Shown here piece by piece: positions 1 through 8,764 of a stretch of DNA of 64,000 bases. Numbering within the stretch: position 1 is the stretch's first letter; every line of letters begins with the position of its first letter. This stretch comes from Wolbachia endosymbiont (group B) of Gerris lacustris (GTDB lineage: Bacteria; Pseudomonadota; Alphaproteobacteria; Rickettsiales; Anaplasmataceae). A program made the position numbers and the translations under genes. The stretch covers positions 1,488,001 through 1,552,000 of the forward strand of contig NZ_OZ034761.1 of assembly GCF_964028355.1 (NCBI RefSeq), read 5' to 3'. The notes under the pieces were generated by a model, which was not told the origin of the DNA, did no database searches, and saw nothing but the letters and a program-made list of their open reading frames with translations.

Positions 1-1828
1 CAAGAGCTACTAAAATTTGTCCACCAGCGAAAATAATACCAATCACCGAACCTGCAACTAACAAGACAGGAGCAGCGCCAAGCAAAACCGCTAACGTTGC
101 AACACCTCCAGTACCAATTTTGCCACCAATTCCATCTAAAGGGGCACCTAAATAAAATAAAATTCTGCAATCAAGCCTATCCCAAGGTGCAAGATAACTG
201 TAGGATACCTTCTGCCCTGCACGATCGTATTCATAATCTTTACCTGCCTCATAATTACATATATTTTTACTCTCAGATGAAGCTTTAAGCACTATTTCTG
301 ATAAGCCGTTCGAAAGTTTTGTTAATTCCCCGTAATAATGAGACATAGTGCTACCTGTCGTAAAGTAAATCACTAAAGCGAATTTAATGATCAACATGTA
401 CATTTCTTGCGGACTACGCACTCCACCAGACATAACTTTTATAGAGAACAGTATTAAAGCTAAAACTAGAACAGCAGTTACAGTATTTTTCAACCTTCCT
501 TGTGCTACAGATAAAAAACTACCCTTCTCCTGTCCTTTTTTTTCTCCATCTTCATATTTTAGCTTATCACCATTTGAGTCAATACCTGCAACTAAATTAT
601 CTAACGATTCCTTAATGCATTGCACTATCATAGAAGTTATAGGAATAGGAGATAATGACTTACTTCCCGCTTGATTGTAGCAAGCTTCAGAGACATACGA
701 GCTAAAACAGCTTTTATTGTCATAACCTACAAAAATTTTTCCTTCTTTTTCCTTTTCCCTTATAATAGTTCTATAATCTTTATCTTTATTTATAAGGTCG
801 CTAAGATCAACCTTATATTCACCCGTACCATCTTTATTTTTGAATTTCATCACAGATTTTTCACACATAGGAGCAAGTGGGTCAGGTGGCAATTCCGTGC
901 ACCCCATATCAACCCCTTGCGGCCAAGGAATCATTTCGATACCAAGCATTCTCACACTTGCTAACTCCACACATAATCTGCCCATTTTTTTCACTGCTTT
1001 AAATGTTGATCCATGTATGGGTTCGCTCTGTCCTGCTTTGAGAACTTTACATTTCAGCTCACCATCGACCGTCGGGGACCATGACCCATCTACATATCCA
1101 GTATCTTTTTCCCTTACATCAAAGTCTATATATCCAGGTTTTTCTCTGGAATCAAAGTCTTTCTTGTTAAAAAGATTACCAAAAGTTAAAGGATTTCGAT
1201 GACATATTTCTATATATTCACTGTATTGCACACCGTTTTTTGGCCAGTAATAACTTTCTGTACTCTCCTGAACGCTAGAATTTAAGGCTTCTTTTTCTAC
1301 TCTTTTCCCGTCATAGTCTTTTTTGTTCACGTTTTCCCGAGCTTTATCTTGCAAACAAGAAAAATATTCATCTTCTGTTCGATAATTTTTATTGGTGCAG
1401 CCACTATAACCTGTGTCTTCTTTAAAATTTTTGTATTTTCCATCATGACCACGTGCAACTGGGTGTTTAACAAAACTATGTTCACAAACAACAAGCCCCC
1501 CTATTGCTTTCCAGACTCCAACAATTGCAGCTATCATTCCAACGATAACAAGAGCAGTAAATAAACCAGCAGAAGAGACAATCAAAACAATACCAGTAAA
1601 TATTGCACCAATAGCAATTGCTATCCCAGCAACTGCTGCAGCTGTTTCAAACGCCTTACAGTCAGGATTAGAGGCACGGCTAAAGCTACCAGTAGAATTA
1701 AATCTGCTAACAAATTTCGTTTTGTCAGTACCACTTACTGTATCTGCAAACACTGGATACGAGAGCAAAAAATCTATATTTAACAAAAATATCGCAACTA
1801 ACAGTAATGACAGTTTAGTTTTAAACAT
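1..1828 (-). CDS. virB6: VirB6/TrbL-family type IV secretion channel protein (3' end beyond window)
   Basis: The reading frame is open from an ATG at 1828 to the window edge, so only the N-terminal ~609 codons are present. The product starts with a hydrophobic signal-like segment (MFKTKLSLLLVAIFLL), then a second hydrophobic stretch near residues 60-105 rich in Ala/Ile/Gly, a long Cys-containing extracytoplasmic region, and at the window edge a new run of membrane segments (ATLAVLLGAAPVLLVAGSVI), as expected for the TrbL/VirB6 inner-membrane channel. Rickettsiales VirB6 proteins are much larger than the ~300-residue Agrobacterium protein, which fits. The start overlaps the virB4 stop by 8 nt, so the genes are translationally coupled. 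More virB6 genes probably follow outside the window (inference from known Wolbachia operons). Confidence 0.85.
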   Translation of the reverse strand, partial: MFKTKLSLLLVAIFLLNIDFLLSYPVFADTVSGTDKTKFVSRFNSTGSFSRASNPDCKAFETAAAVAGIAIAIGAIFTGIVLIVSSAGLFTALVIVGMIAAIVGVWKAIGGLVVCEHSFVKHPVARGHDGKYKNFKEDTGYSGCTNKNYRTEDEYFSCLQDKARENVNKKDYDGKRVEKEALNSSVQESTESYYWPKNGVQYSEYIEICHRNPLTFGNLFNKKDFDSREKPGYIDFDVREKDTGYVDGSWSPTVDGELKCKVLKAGQSEPIHGSTFKAVKKMGRLCVELASVRMLGIEMIPWPQGVDMGCTELPPDPLAPMCEKSVMKFKNKDGTGEYKVDLSDLINKDKDYRTIIREKEKEGKIFVGYDNKSCFSSYVSEACYNQAGSKSLSPIPITSMIVQCIKESLDNLVAGIDSNGDKLKYEDGEKKGQEKGSFLSVAQGRLKNTVTAVLVLALILFSIKVMSGGVRSPQEMYMLIIKFALVIYFTTGSTMSHYYGELTKLSNGLSEIVLKASSESKNICNYEAGKDYEYDRAGQKVSYSYLAPWDRLDCRILFYLGAPLDGIGGKIGTGGVATLAVLLGAAPVLLVAGSVIGIIFAGGQILVAL

Positions 1829-4226
1829 TTTTCACCTTTTGATAAAACACAGGCAACCACATCTTTGGATCATCTCCGACTTCTTTCAGTATATCATATA
1901 ACAATAGAACACTTTCCGCACGGCCAGATAATACGTTGACCACATCATCCAAATCTTTCAGATCTATTCTAGCTACTACAGCATTAACTCCCTGCTTTAC
2001 TAAAAAGAATCTAGTACTTGGATCTGTGTGTTTGATCAGTATGTACTCACGTTCAGTTAACATAAAAACATCTCGATAGACACTAGTAGCTTTCAGATTT
2101 GGCAAAAAAATTTGTGTTGCTGTCTGCTGTACAAGCGTATCACTAATAGCACTTTTACTTGCATCTTCAACACTCTGAGTAGCAAAAACCACAAAAGCAT
2201 TTAACTTTCTCAGCACTTTCAACCAGTCTTTTATCTTAGGTGCAAAAACTGGATTATCTATTAACGCCCATGCTTCATCAAGAACAATAATAGATGGAGT
2301 GCCATCAAGCGATATACTAATCCTATGAAACAAATAAATCAAGACCGGCCCAAGAGCAACAGGATCTTTTAGCAAGCTAGCCATCTCAAAGCCAAACACT
2401 CTTGCTTTTGAAAAATCTAGCAAATCTTCTTTATTGTCAAATATTGCAGCATGAGAGCCATCATCATGCCACATAGATATTGCTCCAGCTAGAGTATCAG
2501 GGCCCGCAAGTCCTAAAAATGGTACAAGATTTCTCAAAAATCTGTCTTCTTTTTTTAATTTAAAATTTCCCTCAATTGCATCATTAATTCTAGCAATATC
2601 TTCTGAAGTGAATTTATCGTTGTACACTAAAATTAAAGATTTTATCCATTCCATCAAAAATGTTTTATTATCAGGAGTATCGTCAAGTTGCAGAGGATTA
2701 AAATTTGTCTTAGTTCTTGGTTCTATTATAGTATAGATACCACCAAGTGCTCTTAAAAAAATTTCTGCACCGCGATCTTTATCAAAAAAGAATATTCTTG
2801 GAGAAAATTTCATTGCTTGAGCACATAAAAAATTCATTAAAACAGTTTTGCCAGCACCTGTTGGCCCAATTATCATAGTATGTCCAACATCCCTTATATG
2901 AAAGTTGAAGAAAAACGGAGTGCCAGATGTTGTATCAAAAACTGTAACAGCATCTCCCCAGTGGTTATTGAGTTTTTTACCAGTAGGATAATTATGTTGA
3001 GATGCAAAACCGGCCAAATTAAGACTACTTATTGTACCTTTTCTCACTATACAATCGAAATTACCAGGAACTTGCGCCCAAAATGCTGGTTCTAGATTAA
3101 CTCTCTCACGAACAGGATAAACACCACAATTAGAAAGCTCCGATTCAACCAATGATAAAGCATTGTCCAATGATTTAGGGCTTTTTTCTATACATAAGAT
3201 AGTTAAATGGTGTGCACCAAACGCAATTTTACCACTCATTGCATCATCAAGCGCATGAGAAATTTCCGCTATTTGAGAAATAGCTTTATCCGCAGATTGT
3301 ATCATACGATTTTGCTGTATCTGCATTTTCGCAATTGCCATTTGCCTATTTGTAAATTGAAAAGACTGCGTGATAATAAATTCATAAGGAAGTTGTAAAA
3401 AAGAATCAAGCATTCCTGCAGAAGTATTATTTCCATATTCTTTGATACTAACTATTCCAGCATATTTACTTTCATTATGAGTCACAACCTGTATCATCTT
3501 ATGGCCAAAAAATAACCTATGAACTGGTAAGTATCTTGATATTTCAGTTTTTAGTGGAAAGAGCGTGTTTGTAATAAACCCACAATTTACAATTCTAGAC
3601 AGAAACTCCATTATTTCACAAAACAGTCCGTTTGGAGTTTCTTTTACTCCAAGTACTTTAGGCGAATAATTCCTAAGGCTTGTTACTATACGATTTGTCG
3701 TTTCCTCTAAATCTTCATAGGTATCACGCATATCACTTTCCCAAGCATGTTTTGAAGTTACATGCCCAATTTTTTTCAGTAGATGTGATAAAAATTCTAC
3801 TCCCTTTGTGTCTGCCCTACGAATAATCGTAATGTATAAATCATTAATAAAAGATTGCCTAGTTGCGTGTTTTTCTCTCCATTTTAGATTTACATGGTTA
3901 GCAAAAAAATTTGGTAAATTCTGGCTTGCAAATTCATCAGAAAAAATATTCTTCTTGCGCCTAATGGTATGAAAGTACAAACTAAATGCTGGAGATGAAA
4001 TGCTTCTTAGCATCTGATTTCTGATGTTATTTTGTATCACCAAGTCTTCATCATCGGCTGTTTCAAACGCAAAGCCATTTAATTTTATAAATTTAACTAA
4101 CCAATTCTGCTGTGTTATCAAGGTTGTACTATTCCAATAGCAAGAATAAGGTATAAATTCAGCAGCGTGGACCTCCCTACCTAGAATAGATTTATTCTTT
4201 GATTCAATAGCTCTAAATCTCAACAT
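1821..4226 (-). CDS. virB4: VirB4 type IV secretion ATPase
   Basis: The 801-residue product has the size and layout of VirB4/TrbE ATPases that power pilus assembly and substrate transfer at the inner membrane. A clean Walker A motif GPTGAGKT lies near residue 453 and a Walker B IIVLDEAWAL near residue 645. The C terminus 'MWLPVFYQKVKNV' is shared with the paralogue at 41222-43576 (KWLPVFYEKCKA). It starts 9 nt after virB3 and its stop overlaps the virB6 start, so virB3-virB4-virB6 is one operon. This copy keeps the catalytic residues and is presumably the active ATPase. Confidence 0.95.
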   Translation of the reverse strand: MLRFRAIESKNKSILGREVHAAEFIPYSCYWNSTTLITQQNWLVKFIKLNGFAFETADDEDLVIQNNIRNQMLRSISSPAFSLYFHTIRRKKNIFSDEFASQNLPNFFANHVNLKWREKHATRQSFINDLYITIIRRADTKGVEFLSHLLKKIGHVTSKHAWESDMRDTYEDLEETTNRIVTSLRNYSPKVLGVKETPNGLFCEIMEFLSRIVNCGFITNTLFPLKTEISRYLPVHRLFFGHKMIQVVTHNESKYAGIVSIKEYGNNTSAGMLDSFLQLPYEFIITQSFQFTNRQMAIAKMQIQQNRMIQSADKAISQIAEISHALDDAMSGKIAFGAHHLTILCIEKSPKSLDNALSLVESELSNCGVYPVRERVNLEPAFWAQVPGNFDCIVRKGTISSLNLAGFASQHNYPTGKKLNNHWGDAVTVFDTTSGTPFFFNFHIRDVGHTMIIGPTGAGKTVLMNFLCAQAMKFSPRIFFFDKDRGAEIFLRALGGIYTIIEPRTKTNFNPLQLDDTPDNKTFLMEWIKSLILVYNDKFTSEDIARINDAIEGNFKLKKEDRFLRNLVPFLGLAGPDTLAGAISMWHDDGSHAAIFDNKEDLLDFSKARVFGFEMASLLKDPVALGPVLIYLFHRISISLDGTPSIIVLDEAWALIDNPVFAPKIKDWLKVLRKLNAFVVFATQSVEDASKSAISDTLVQQTATQIFLPNLKATSVYRDVFMLTEREYILIKHTDPSTRFFLVKQGVNAVVARIDLKDLDDVVNVLSGRAESVLLLYDILKEVGDDPKMWLPVFYQKVKNV

Positions 4227-4235
4227 TGCATAACA

Positions 4236-4532
4236 TCAAGTAATGTCATAAGAATTGGCTCCATGATAAAACCGATTTAAACATTTGGAGCATTTTCCCA
4301 ACTTTACCATAAATAACTCAATAAACAACGGTTCCTTTGCAGAAGCTATATAGCCAAGTCCATGTATACCTGGTAACATCAGAAGAATTACTCTAAGATC
4401 ATTTGTATTAATGAAAATTAGCATGCAAATTAGAACGTTTAATATTGCAAACATATAACTCACACCAAAGAGCATTGCAGGTCTTGTAAGACCTTTAAAT
4501 AATTGATTCGTTTGTATGCTGCCAGTAGACAT
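4236..4532 (-). CDS. virB3: VirB3 type IV secretion protein
   Basis: This 98-residue protein has an N-terminal 'LFKGLTRPAMLFGVSYMF' block and a hydrophobic hairpin around residues 20-60, typical of VirB3, a small inner-membrane partner of VirB4. An AGAAGG Shine-Dalgarno sequence lies about 8 nt before the ATG. It is the first gene of the minus-strand virB3-virB4-virB6 cluster and is divergent from lysK; the 64-nt spacer between them must hold both promoters. Confidence 0.9.
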   Translation of the reverse strand: MSTGSIQTNQLFKGLTRPAMLFGVSYMFAILNVLICMLIFINTNDLRVILLMLPGIHGLGYIASAKEPLFIELFMVKLGKCSKCLNRFYHGANSYDIT

Positions 4533-4596
4533 ATCTTTAACCTTCTAATAAGAGCTCTAACACTAATACTACATCATTAATTAAAAATCTATTGAA

Positions 4597-6300
4597 ATGA
4601 ATAGCACTTTAGGTAAGATAATTAATTTAAATTCAATGATTATAAGCTGGCCATTTCAAGAAGCAGAAAAAATACTACAAGAATTCCCTAATAAAAAAGA
4701 GATAATATTTGAGACTGGTTATGGTCCCTCAGGTTTACCACATATTGGTACTTTTGGGGAAGTTTTTCGTACCACAGTTATTGCAAACGCTCTAAAAAAA
4801 ATAGCTCCTAGTATAAAAACCAAAATCATTGCAGTTTCCGACGATATGGATGGTTTGCGAAAAATACCAGATAATGTACCAAATCAGGAAATGCTAAGAG
4901 AGAATCTGAACAAGCCATTAACCATGATACCTGACCCATTTGGCACTCATGAGAGTTATGGTCATCACATGAATTCGTTGTTGTGTAAATTTCTTGATTT
5001 GTTTGAATTTGAATACGAATTTAGAAGCGCTACAGAGTGTTATAGATCTGGTGTTTACGATGAAAAGCTCTTACTCTTGCTGAAAAATTACGACAGAGTA
5101 ATGGAGGTAATGCTTCCATCATTCCGAGAAGAAAGACAGCAAACCTACAGTCCATTCTTACCGTTATGCCCAAAAACTTCTCAAGTTCTACAAGTTCCAG
5201 TAATTGAAAGAAATACAGATAAAGGAACAATCAAATATAAAGAAGCAAATGGAGAAGAAATAGAAGTTCCAGTAACAAAAGGCAGATGCAAATTGCAATG
5301 GAAACCTGATTGGGGAATGAGATGGGCTGCATTTGGAGTTAATTACGAAGCTCATGGAAAGGATCTGACTCCATCTGCTGTGCTTTCAAGTCAAATATGC
5401 AGAATACTTGGAGAAAAGCCACCACTTTTGTTTTGCTATGAGTTATTTCTTGATAAAGAAGGAAAGAAGATATCAAAATCAAAAGGAAATGGTATTTCAA
5501 TTGAGGAGTGGCTAACTTATGCACCCACAGAGAGTTTAGCGTTATACATCTTTCAGAGTCCTAAAAAAGCTAAACGTTTACATTTTGATGTGATACCAAA
5601 ATCAACCGATGAGTATTTGGAGTTTGTTAAGCGCTATAATGAAAATGAGAAAAATAATGCATCTACTTCAGAATCATCTACTGTCATTCCAAAGTCTTCT
5701 GCTGTCATCCCAGTGCTTGACACCGGGATCCAGAAAGAAAAAGCATGGATTCCAGTATCAAGCACTAGAATGACACCTAATGAGGAATCTAATCCTGTAT
5801 GGCACATCCACCAAGGTAAAGTTCCAAATGTGGAAACTTCAGGCATAAATTTTTCGTTACTTTTAAACCTGGCAGCAGCTTGTAATGCTGAAAATAAAGA
5901 GATTCTTTGGGGTTTTATATCAACTTATGCACCAAACGTTACACCAGAAAGCAACAAAATGCTAGATAGGCTTTCGGATTTTGCAGTTAGGTATTATCAC
6001 GACTTTATCAAGCCAACAAAAGCGTATAAAACTTCAAACGAAAAAGAGAAAGAAGCGTTACTAGATTTAAAAAATAACCTACATTCCCTGCCTATTACAA
6101 TCACTGCTGAAGAGATTCAATCTCAGGTTTTCTCCATCGGGAAAAAACATAATTACAATAACTTACGCGATTGGTTTCTGCTGCTGTATGAAACACTGCT
6201 TGGCCAAAAAACCGGTCCTAGAATGGGATCTTTTATCAAGCTTTATGGGATAGATAATACAATCTCTCTTATAGAAAGTGCTACTGAACGTACACTTTAG
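4597..6300 (+). CDS. lysK: Lysyl-tRNA synthetase, class I, with in-frame palindromic insert
   Basis: Charges tRNA-Lys with lysine. It is the class I (archaeal-type) enzyme, usual in Rickettsiales instead of class II LysS. A HIGH-like PHIGT is near residue 50 and KISKSKG near residue 292. Residues ~366-394 (5704-5775) are encoded by a palindromic repeat (…VIPVLDTGIQ…WIPVSSTRMT…) that interrupts the C-terminal half between the catalytic core and the anticodon-binding helices. The repeat is in frame with no stop, so the enzyme is presumably still functional. The start ATG at 4597 has a weak ribosome-binding site; an in-frame ATG at 4639, just before 'SWPFQEAEKIL', is an alternative. Confidence 0.95.
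   Translation: MNSTLGKIINLNSMIISWPFQEAEKILQEFPNKKEIIFETGYGPSGLPHIGTFGEVFRTTVIANALKKIAPSIKTKIIAVSDDMDGLRKIPDNVPNQEMLRENLNKPLTMIPDPFGTHESYGHHMNSLLCKFLDLFEFEYEFRSATECYRSGVYDEKLLLLLKNYDRVMEVMLPSFREERQQTYSPFLPLCPKTSQVLQVPVIERNTDKGTIKYKEANGEEIEVPVTKGRCKLQWKPDWGMRWAAFGVNYEAHGKDLTPSAVLSSQICRILGEKPPLLFCYELFLDKEGKKISKSKGNGISIEEWLTYAPTESLALYIFQSPKKAKRLHFDVIPKSTDEYLEFVKRYNENEKNNASTSESSTVIPKSSAVIPVLDTGIQKEKAWIPVSSTRMTPNEESNPVWHIHQGKVPNVETSGINFSLLLNLAAACNAENKEILWGFISTYAPNVTPESNKMLDRLSDFAVRYYHDFIKPTKAYKTSNEKEKEALLDLKNNLHSLPITITAEEIQSQVFSIGKKHNYNNLRDWFLLLYETLLGQKTGPRMGSFIKLYGIDNTISLIESATERTL
5704..5775. repeat. Wolbachia palindromic element, in frame in lysK
   Basis: Two ~30-bp inverted arms (GTCATCCCAGTGCTTGACAC … inverse ending AGAATGACA) are separated by ~15 bp. 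The whole unit length keeps the lysK frame open. Near-identical arms occur in four other genes and many spacers of this window. Confidence 0.9.
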
Positions 6301-6338
6301 AGTTTACCTTCTTTTTTTGAGCTCTCTAGTTTTACTAC

Positions 6339-6589
6339 TTGACAAACTTTCCCACTTTCCTTCTTATATTAATAAGAGTATTTATCCTTGTTTTTGGGCT
6401 CAACGACAAAATCCAGATATTTATTGGCAAATTACATAAAATTATAGCGGCTGCATGTCTTTTTTATTTTTTCTACATTCAGCCAAATCGCGCTTGTTAG
6501 CACATTATCAATTTAAATTATTAAAACTCGCTATACGGGGGTTCTTTTGTCTTTTTTTATTTAGTAAATTTCTTGATATTTATAACTAA
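6339..6589 (+). other. Small-peptide module C: promoter-like box plus 44-codon hydrophobic ORF
   Basis: TTGACA at 6339-6344 begins a stretch (TTGACAAACTTTCCCACTTT) closely matching 33497-33516. Downstream, an ORF at 6455-6589 encodes 44 residues with 'HYQFKLLKLAIRGFF', similar to 'NHFKLLKLMRAFFAFF' encoded by module A near 12900. The Shine-Dalgarno site is poor and the MSRIPDT segment seen in modules A and B is absent, so this copy may be decayed. No function is recognised. Confidence 0.4.
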
Positions 6590-6636
6590 AGTAATTTTAG
6601 AGAGCCAGCACGTAACCAACCTGGTCAGTTTTTTGA

Positions 6637-6798
6637 ATCCCAGTACTGGGATGACAAGAAGAGAGCTGACTTGAATGACACCAAATGGACACTGGGACAG
6701 AGGCTACTTGAATAATATTTCACCATGTCATTCCAGCACTTGATGCTGGAATCCAGAAGTTTTTTTGAGCACAAAAGTTATGCCAAGTTTTTCTTGGT
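6637..6798. repeat. ~155-bp dispersed repeat, copy 1 (contains palindromic arms)
   Basis: The stretch from the CAGTACTGGGATGACAAG half-palindrome to TATGCCAAGTTTTTC closely matches 49914-50072, including a full short palindrome (GTCATTCCAGCACTTGATGC…). IS630 copy 1 is inserted at its right end. Confidence 0.85.
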
Positions 6799-6815
6799 AA
6801 TACCAACTCTCATTA

Positions 6816-7391
6816 TTAATGAACCAAATAAGAAGCATTGCAGAGTTGTTTAACCGTGGAAGGGGAAAGAGAGGTAATAAATTTACACAAAGCGCTCTCA
6901 AGCAGAACAATTGTATCGTAGATTTTATTGCGCAAAATGTTCTGTTTTATATATAACCAAAACCTCTCAACAGGATTGAGGTCAGGTGAGTATGGTGGTA
7001 GGTATATAATTTCGATATTTTTAGGTATCTTTAAACTTTTTGACTTATGCCAACTAGCGCAATCCATCACGAGAAAAGCCTTTCGTATTCCTAAATATTG
7101 CGACATCTGTTCAAGGAATATATTTATACAAGCAGTGTTGACGTTTGGTGCAAATAAGCTAAAATTCTCTCCATTTCTGGGATTAACTGCACTATAGAGA
7201 TAAAAATTTTCCCTACCTAATTTTACCTTAACCTGTGTCCTACTGCCTTTTTTAAACCACCCATGTCCAACTTTTGAATGTGTACCAAACCGTGATTCAT
7301 CGAAGAAAAATAGCTCTTTTTCAGAATGCATGACAATAGTTTCATTGAGGTTTTTTTTTAAACTCCTCTTGCTTATTTTTATCCTGTCCAC
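6816..7391 (-). CDS. IS630 transposase, catalytic (orfB) part
   Basis: This frame carries the DDE catalytic domain: FFFDESRFGTH (first Asp), LVMDCASWHKS (second Asp) and YSPDLNPVERFW (Glu). The conserved protein probably begins in orfA (7342-7821) and joins this frame by ribosomal slippage in the nine-A run on the coding strand around 7350-7360, since the A-rich Lys codons occur at the end of orfA and the start of orfB. No independent ribosome-binding site is evident. Confidence 0.88.
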   Translation of the reverse strand: MDRIKISKRSLKKNLNETIVMHSEKELFFFDESRFGTHSKVGHGWFKKGSRTQVKVKLGRENFYLYSAVNPRNGENFSLFAPNVNTACINIFLEQMSQYLGIRKAFLVMDCASWHKSKSLKIPKNIEIIYLPPYSPDLNPVERFWLYIKQNILRNKIYDTIVLLESALCKFITSLSPSTVKQLCNASYLVH

Positions 7392-7821
7392 TATGAACTG
7401 GTCTTGGTGTGATATATGAGAATTTCATTCTTTGCATATTACGATGTATTGTGGATTTGCTGATATTCAAACCAAATCTTTCTTGGATTCTTATTCTCAT
7501 TTCTCTAATAGTAATATTGGGGTTTTCCTCCATCCACACCTCAATTTGTTCAAGTTGACTTTGGTTCAATATAGTTTTTCTACGGCGTTGAGGTGGAGAA
7601 AATAATTTTTCTTCTCTTCCAAATTTTATGTGCTTTATCCATGTAGTAATTGCCTTTCTCGAAATGCAACATATTTTTGCTACAGCTGTTATACTGTGCT
7701 TTTTTGCTGCAATTACAGCATTTAGTTTTTTTGCAACATACGCATTATTTCTTACTTTCTTCAGCATCTCTTTTGCTGATTCCACCACTTTTTCATCCAA
7801 TAATTTTGATCTTAATGCCAT
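7342..7821 (-). CDS. IS630 transposase, DNA-binding (orfA) part
   Basis: This 159-residue product has helix-turn-helix segments in its N-terminal half (HSITAVAKICCISRKAITTW) and a second HTH (ITIREMRIRIQERFGLNIS), the usual terminal-repeat-binding module of IS630/Tc1 transposases. It ends with EEFKKKPQ at the poly-A slip site, overlapping orfB by 50 nt. A fused OrfAB is the likely active transposase. Confidence 0.88.
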   Translation of the reverse strand: MALRSKLLDEKVVESAKEMLKKVRNNAYVAKKLNAVIAAKKHSITAVAKICCISRKAITTWIKHIKFGREEKLFSPPQRRRKTILNQSQLEQIEVWMEENPNITIREMRIRIQERFGLNISKSTIHRNMQRMKFSYITPRPVHSGQDKNKQEEFKKKPQ

Positions 7822-7906
7822 CTAAACCTCGCTATTTTACTTACTCCAGTATGGCTTTTTTTCCATTATTGTCTATTCGTTGCTTGTATAGCGGGAATTG
7901 GTATTA

Positions 7907-8110
7907 ATATATGTTTGAACAATTCTAAATACATATAAAATTCTCCTATAAAAATAATAATATACTTTAATTATCATATACTTAAGCAATAAAGTTAAGA
8001 ATTTAATTAATTATCATAAATATTTAAACAAGAAAAAGGGGCTTTTGTGCGAGCGTTATTAATCTTCAGTTTAATAGGATAAGATTCGTCAACATTTCTG
8101 TAAGTACCTG
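7907..8110. other. A+T-rich spacer
   Basis: No convincing ORF, hairpin terminator or RNA gene is visible here. It separates IS630 copy 1 from the 3' end of rlmE. Confidence 0.6.
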
Positions 8111-8689
8111 CTATACAGAATAGTTGCCACTAATAAAGCCTAAACTTACTAAATACATTTCTGTAGATTCAGATCTACTTGATTTTGGTTTGAAGTATCT
8201 TACTGTTTTGAACATTTTTTTTAGCTCATTGCAGAAATCTTTATCAGACTCTCCTTGAAAAATTTTTACTACAAATTTGCCATCATGATTCAAAAAATGC
8301 TTTGCAAAATTGAGTGCTGCTTCGCATAAAAGCATAATTCTGATATGATCTAACGATTTTAAACCGCAAGATTCTGGTGCCATATCAGATAAAATTACAT
8401 CAAATTTGTGATCCTTGAATTTTTCTCTTAAAAATTCAAGTTCGCTGATAATATCACACTGTATACACTCTACTCCACTAATTGCGTTTATTGGTTTTAT
8501 GTCAACAGCAATCACACTCGCTCCCTTCTTAGATGCAACTTGTGACCATCCACCAGGAAAAGCGCCAAGATCAATAATTTTTTGCCCTTGTTGGAGTAGT
8601 TTAAATTTATCGTCTATTTCTATTAACTTATATGCCGAGCGCGATCTATAACCGTCCTTATTGGTTTTTTGCACATATTGATCATTCAA
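8111..8689 (-). CDS. rlmE: 23S rRNA (U2552-2'-O)-methyltransferase RlmE/FtsJ
   Basis: A SAM-dependent methyltransferase of the large ribosomal subunit. The SAM loop IIDLGAFPGGWSQVA is present, and the K-D-K-E catalytic set is seen as SAYKL, SDMAPE, FVVKIF and SRSEST. The start is uncertain: the first ordinary start codon in frame is the TTG at 8689, but the conserved family N-terminal block (encoded as SSTRWLHRHLNDQYV) begins upstream. The frame is open back to the popZ stop at 8765-8767, offering only ATT (8761) or ATA as starts. The true protein may therefore be ~24 residues longer. Confidence 0.93.
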   Translation of the reverse strand: MNDQYVQKTNKDGYRSRSAYKLIEIDDKFKLLQQGQKIIDLGAFPGGWSQVASKKGASVIAVDIKPINAISGVECIQCDIISELEFLREKFKDHKFDVILSDMAPESCGLKSLDHIRIMLLCEAALNFAKHFLNHDGKFVVKIFQGESDKDFCNELKKMFKTVRYFKPKSSRSESTEMYLVSLGFISGNYSV

Positions 8690-8764
8690 ATGGCGATGTA
8701 GCCATCTTGTTGAAGATAATTTTCTACCTCTAGCTGTTTTTACTCTGGTCTTTATACTAATAAC

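Larger units (their letters stand above)
6800..7904 (-). mobile_element. IS630-family insertion sequence, copy 1 (1105 bp)
   Basis: The element begins ATACCAACTCTC and ends GGGAATTGGTAT, imperfect terminal inverted repeats, flanked by TA on each side (6798-6799 and 7905-7906), the IS630/Tc1 target signature. It carries a two-frame transposase. It is virtually identical to the copy at 47329-48433; one coding difference is visible in orfA. The target is the right end of the ~155-bp repeat, whose uninterrupted form lies at about 50060. Confidence 0.93.

Noticed and set aside
840..1564. Several plus-strand ORFs of 70-120 codons between 97 and 1564
   Set aside because: They lie antisense to the continuous virB6 frame, which has clear membrane and signal features; they lack ribosome-binding sites and protein-like composition.
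5634..5846. Minus-strand ORF with WIPVSSTGMT-like residues inside lysK
   Set aside because: It is only the reverse reading of the palindromic element; the symmetrical repeat opens frames on both strands.
8030..8060. Possible terminator at AAAAAGGGGCTTTT
   Set aside because: The pairing is limited to a few A-T pairs around a GC core with no loop, so a stable hairpin is unlikely.
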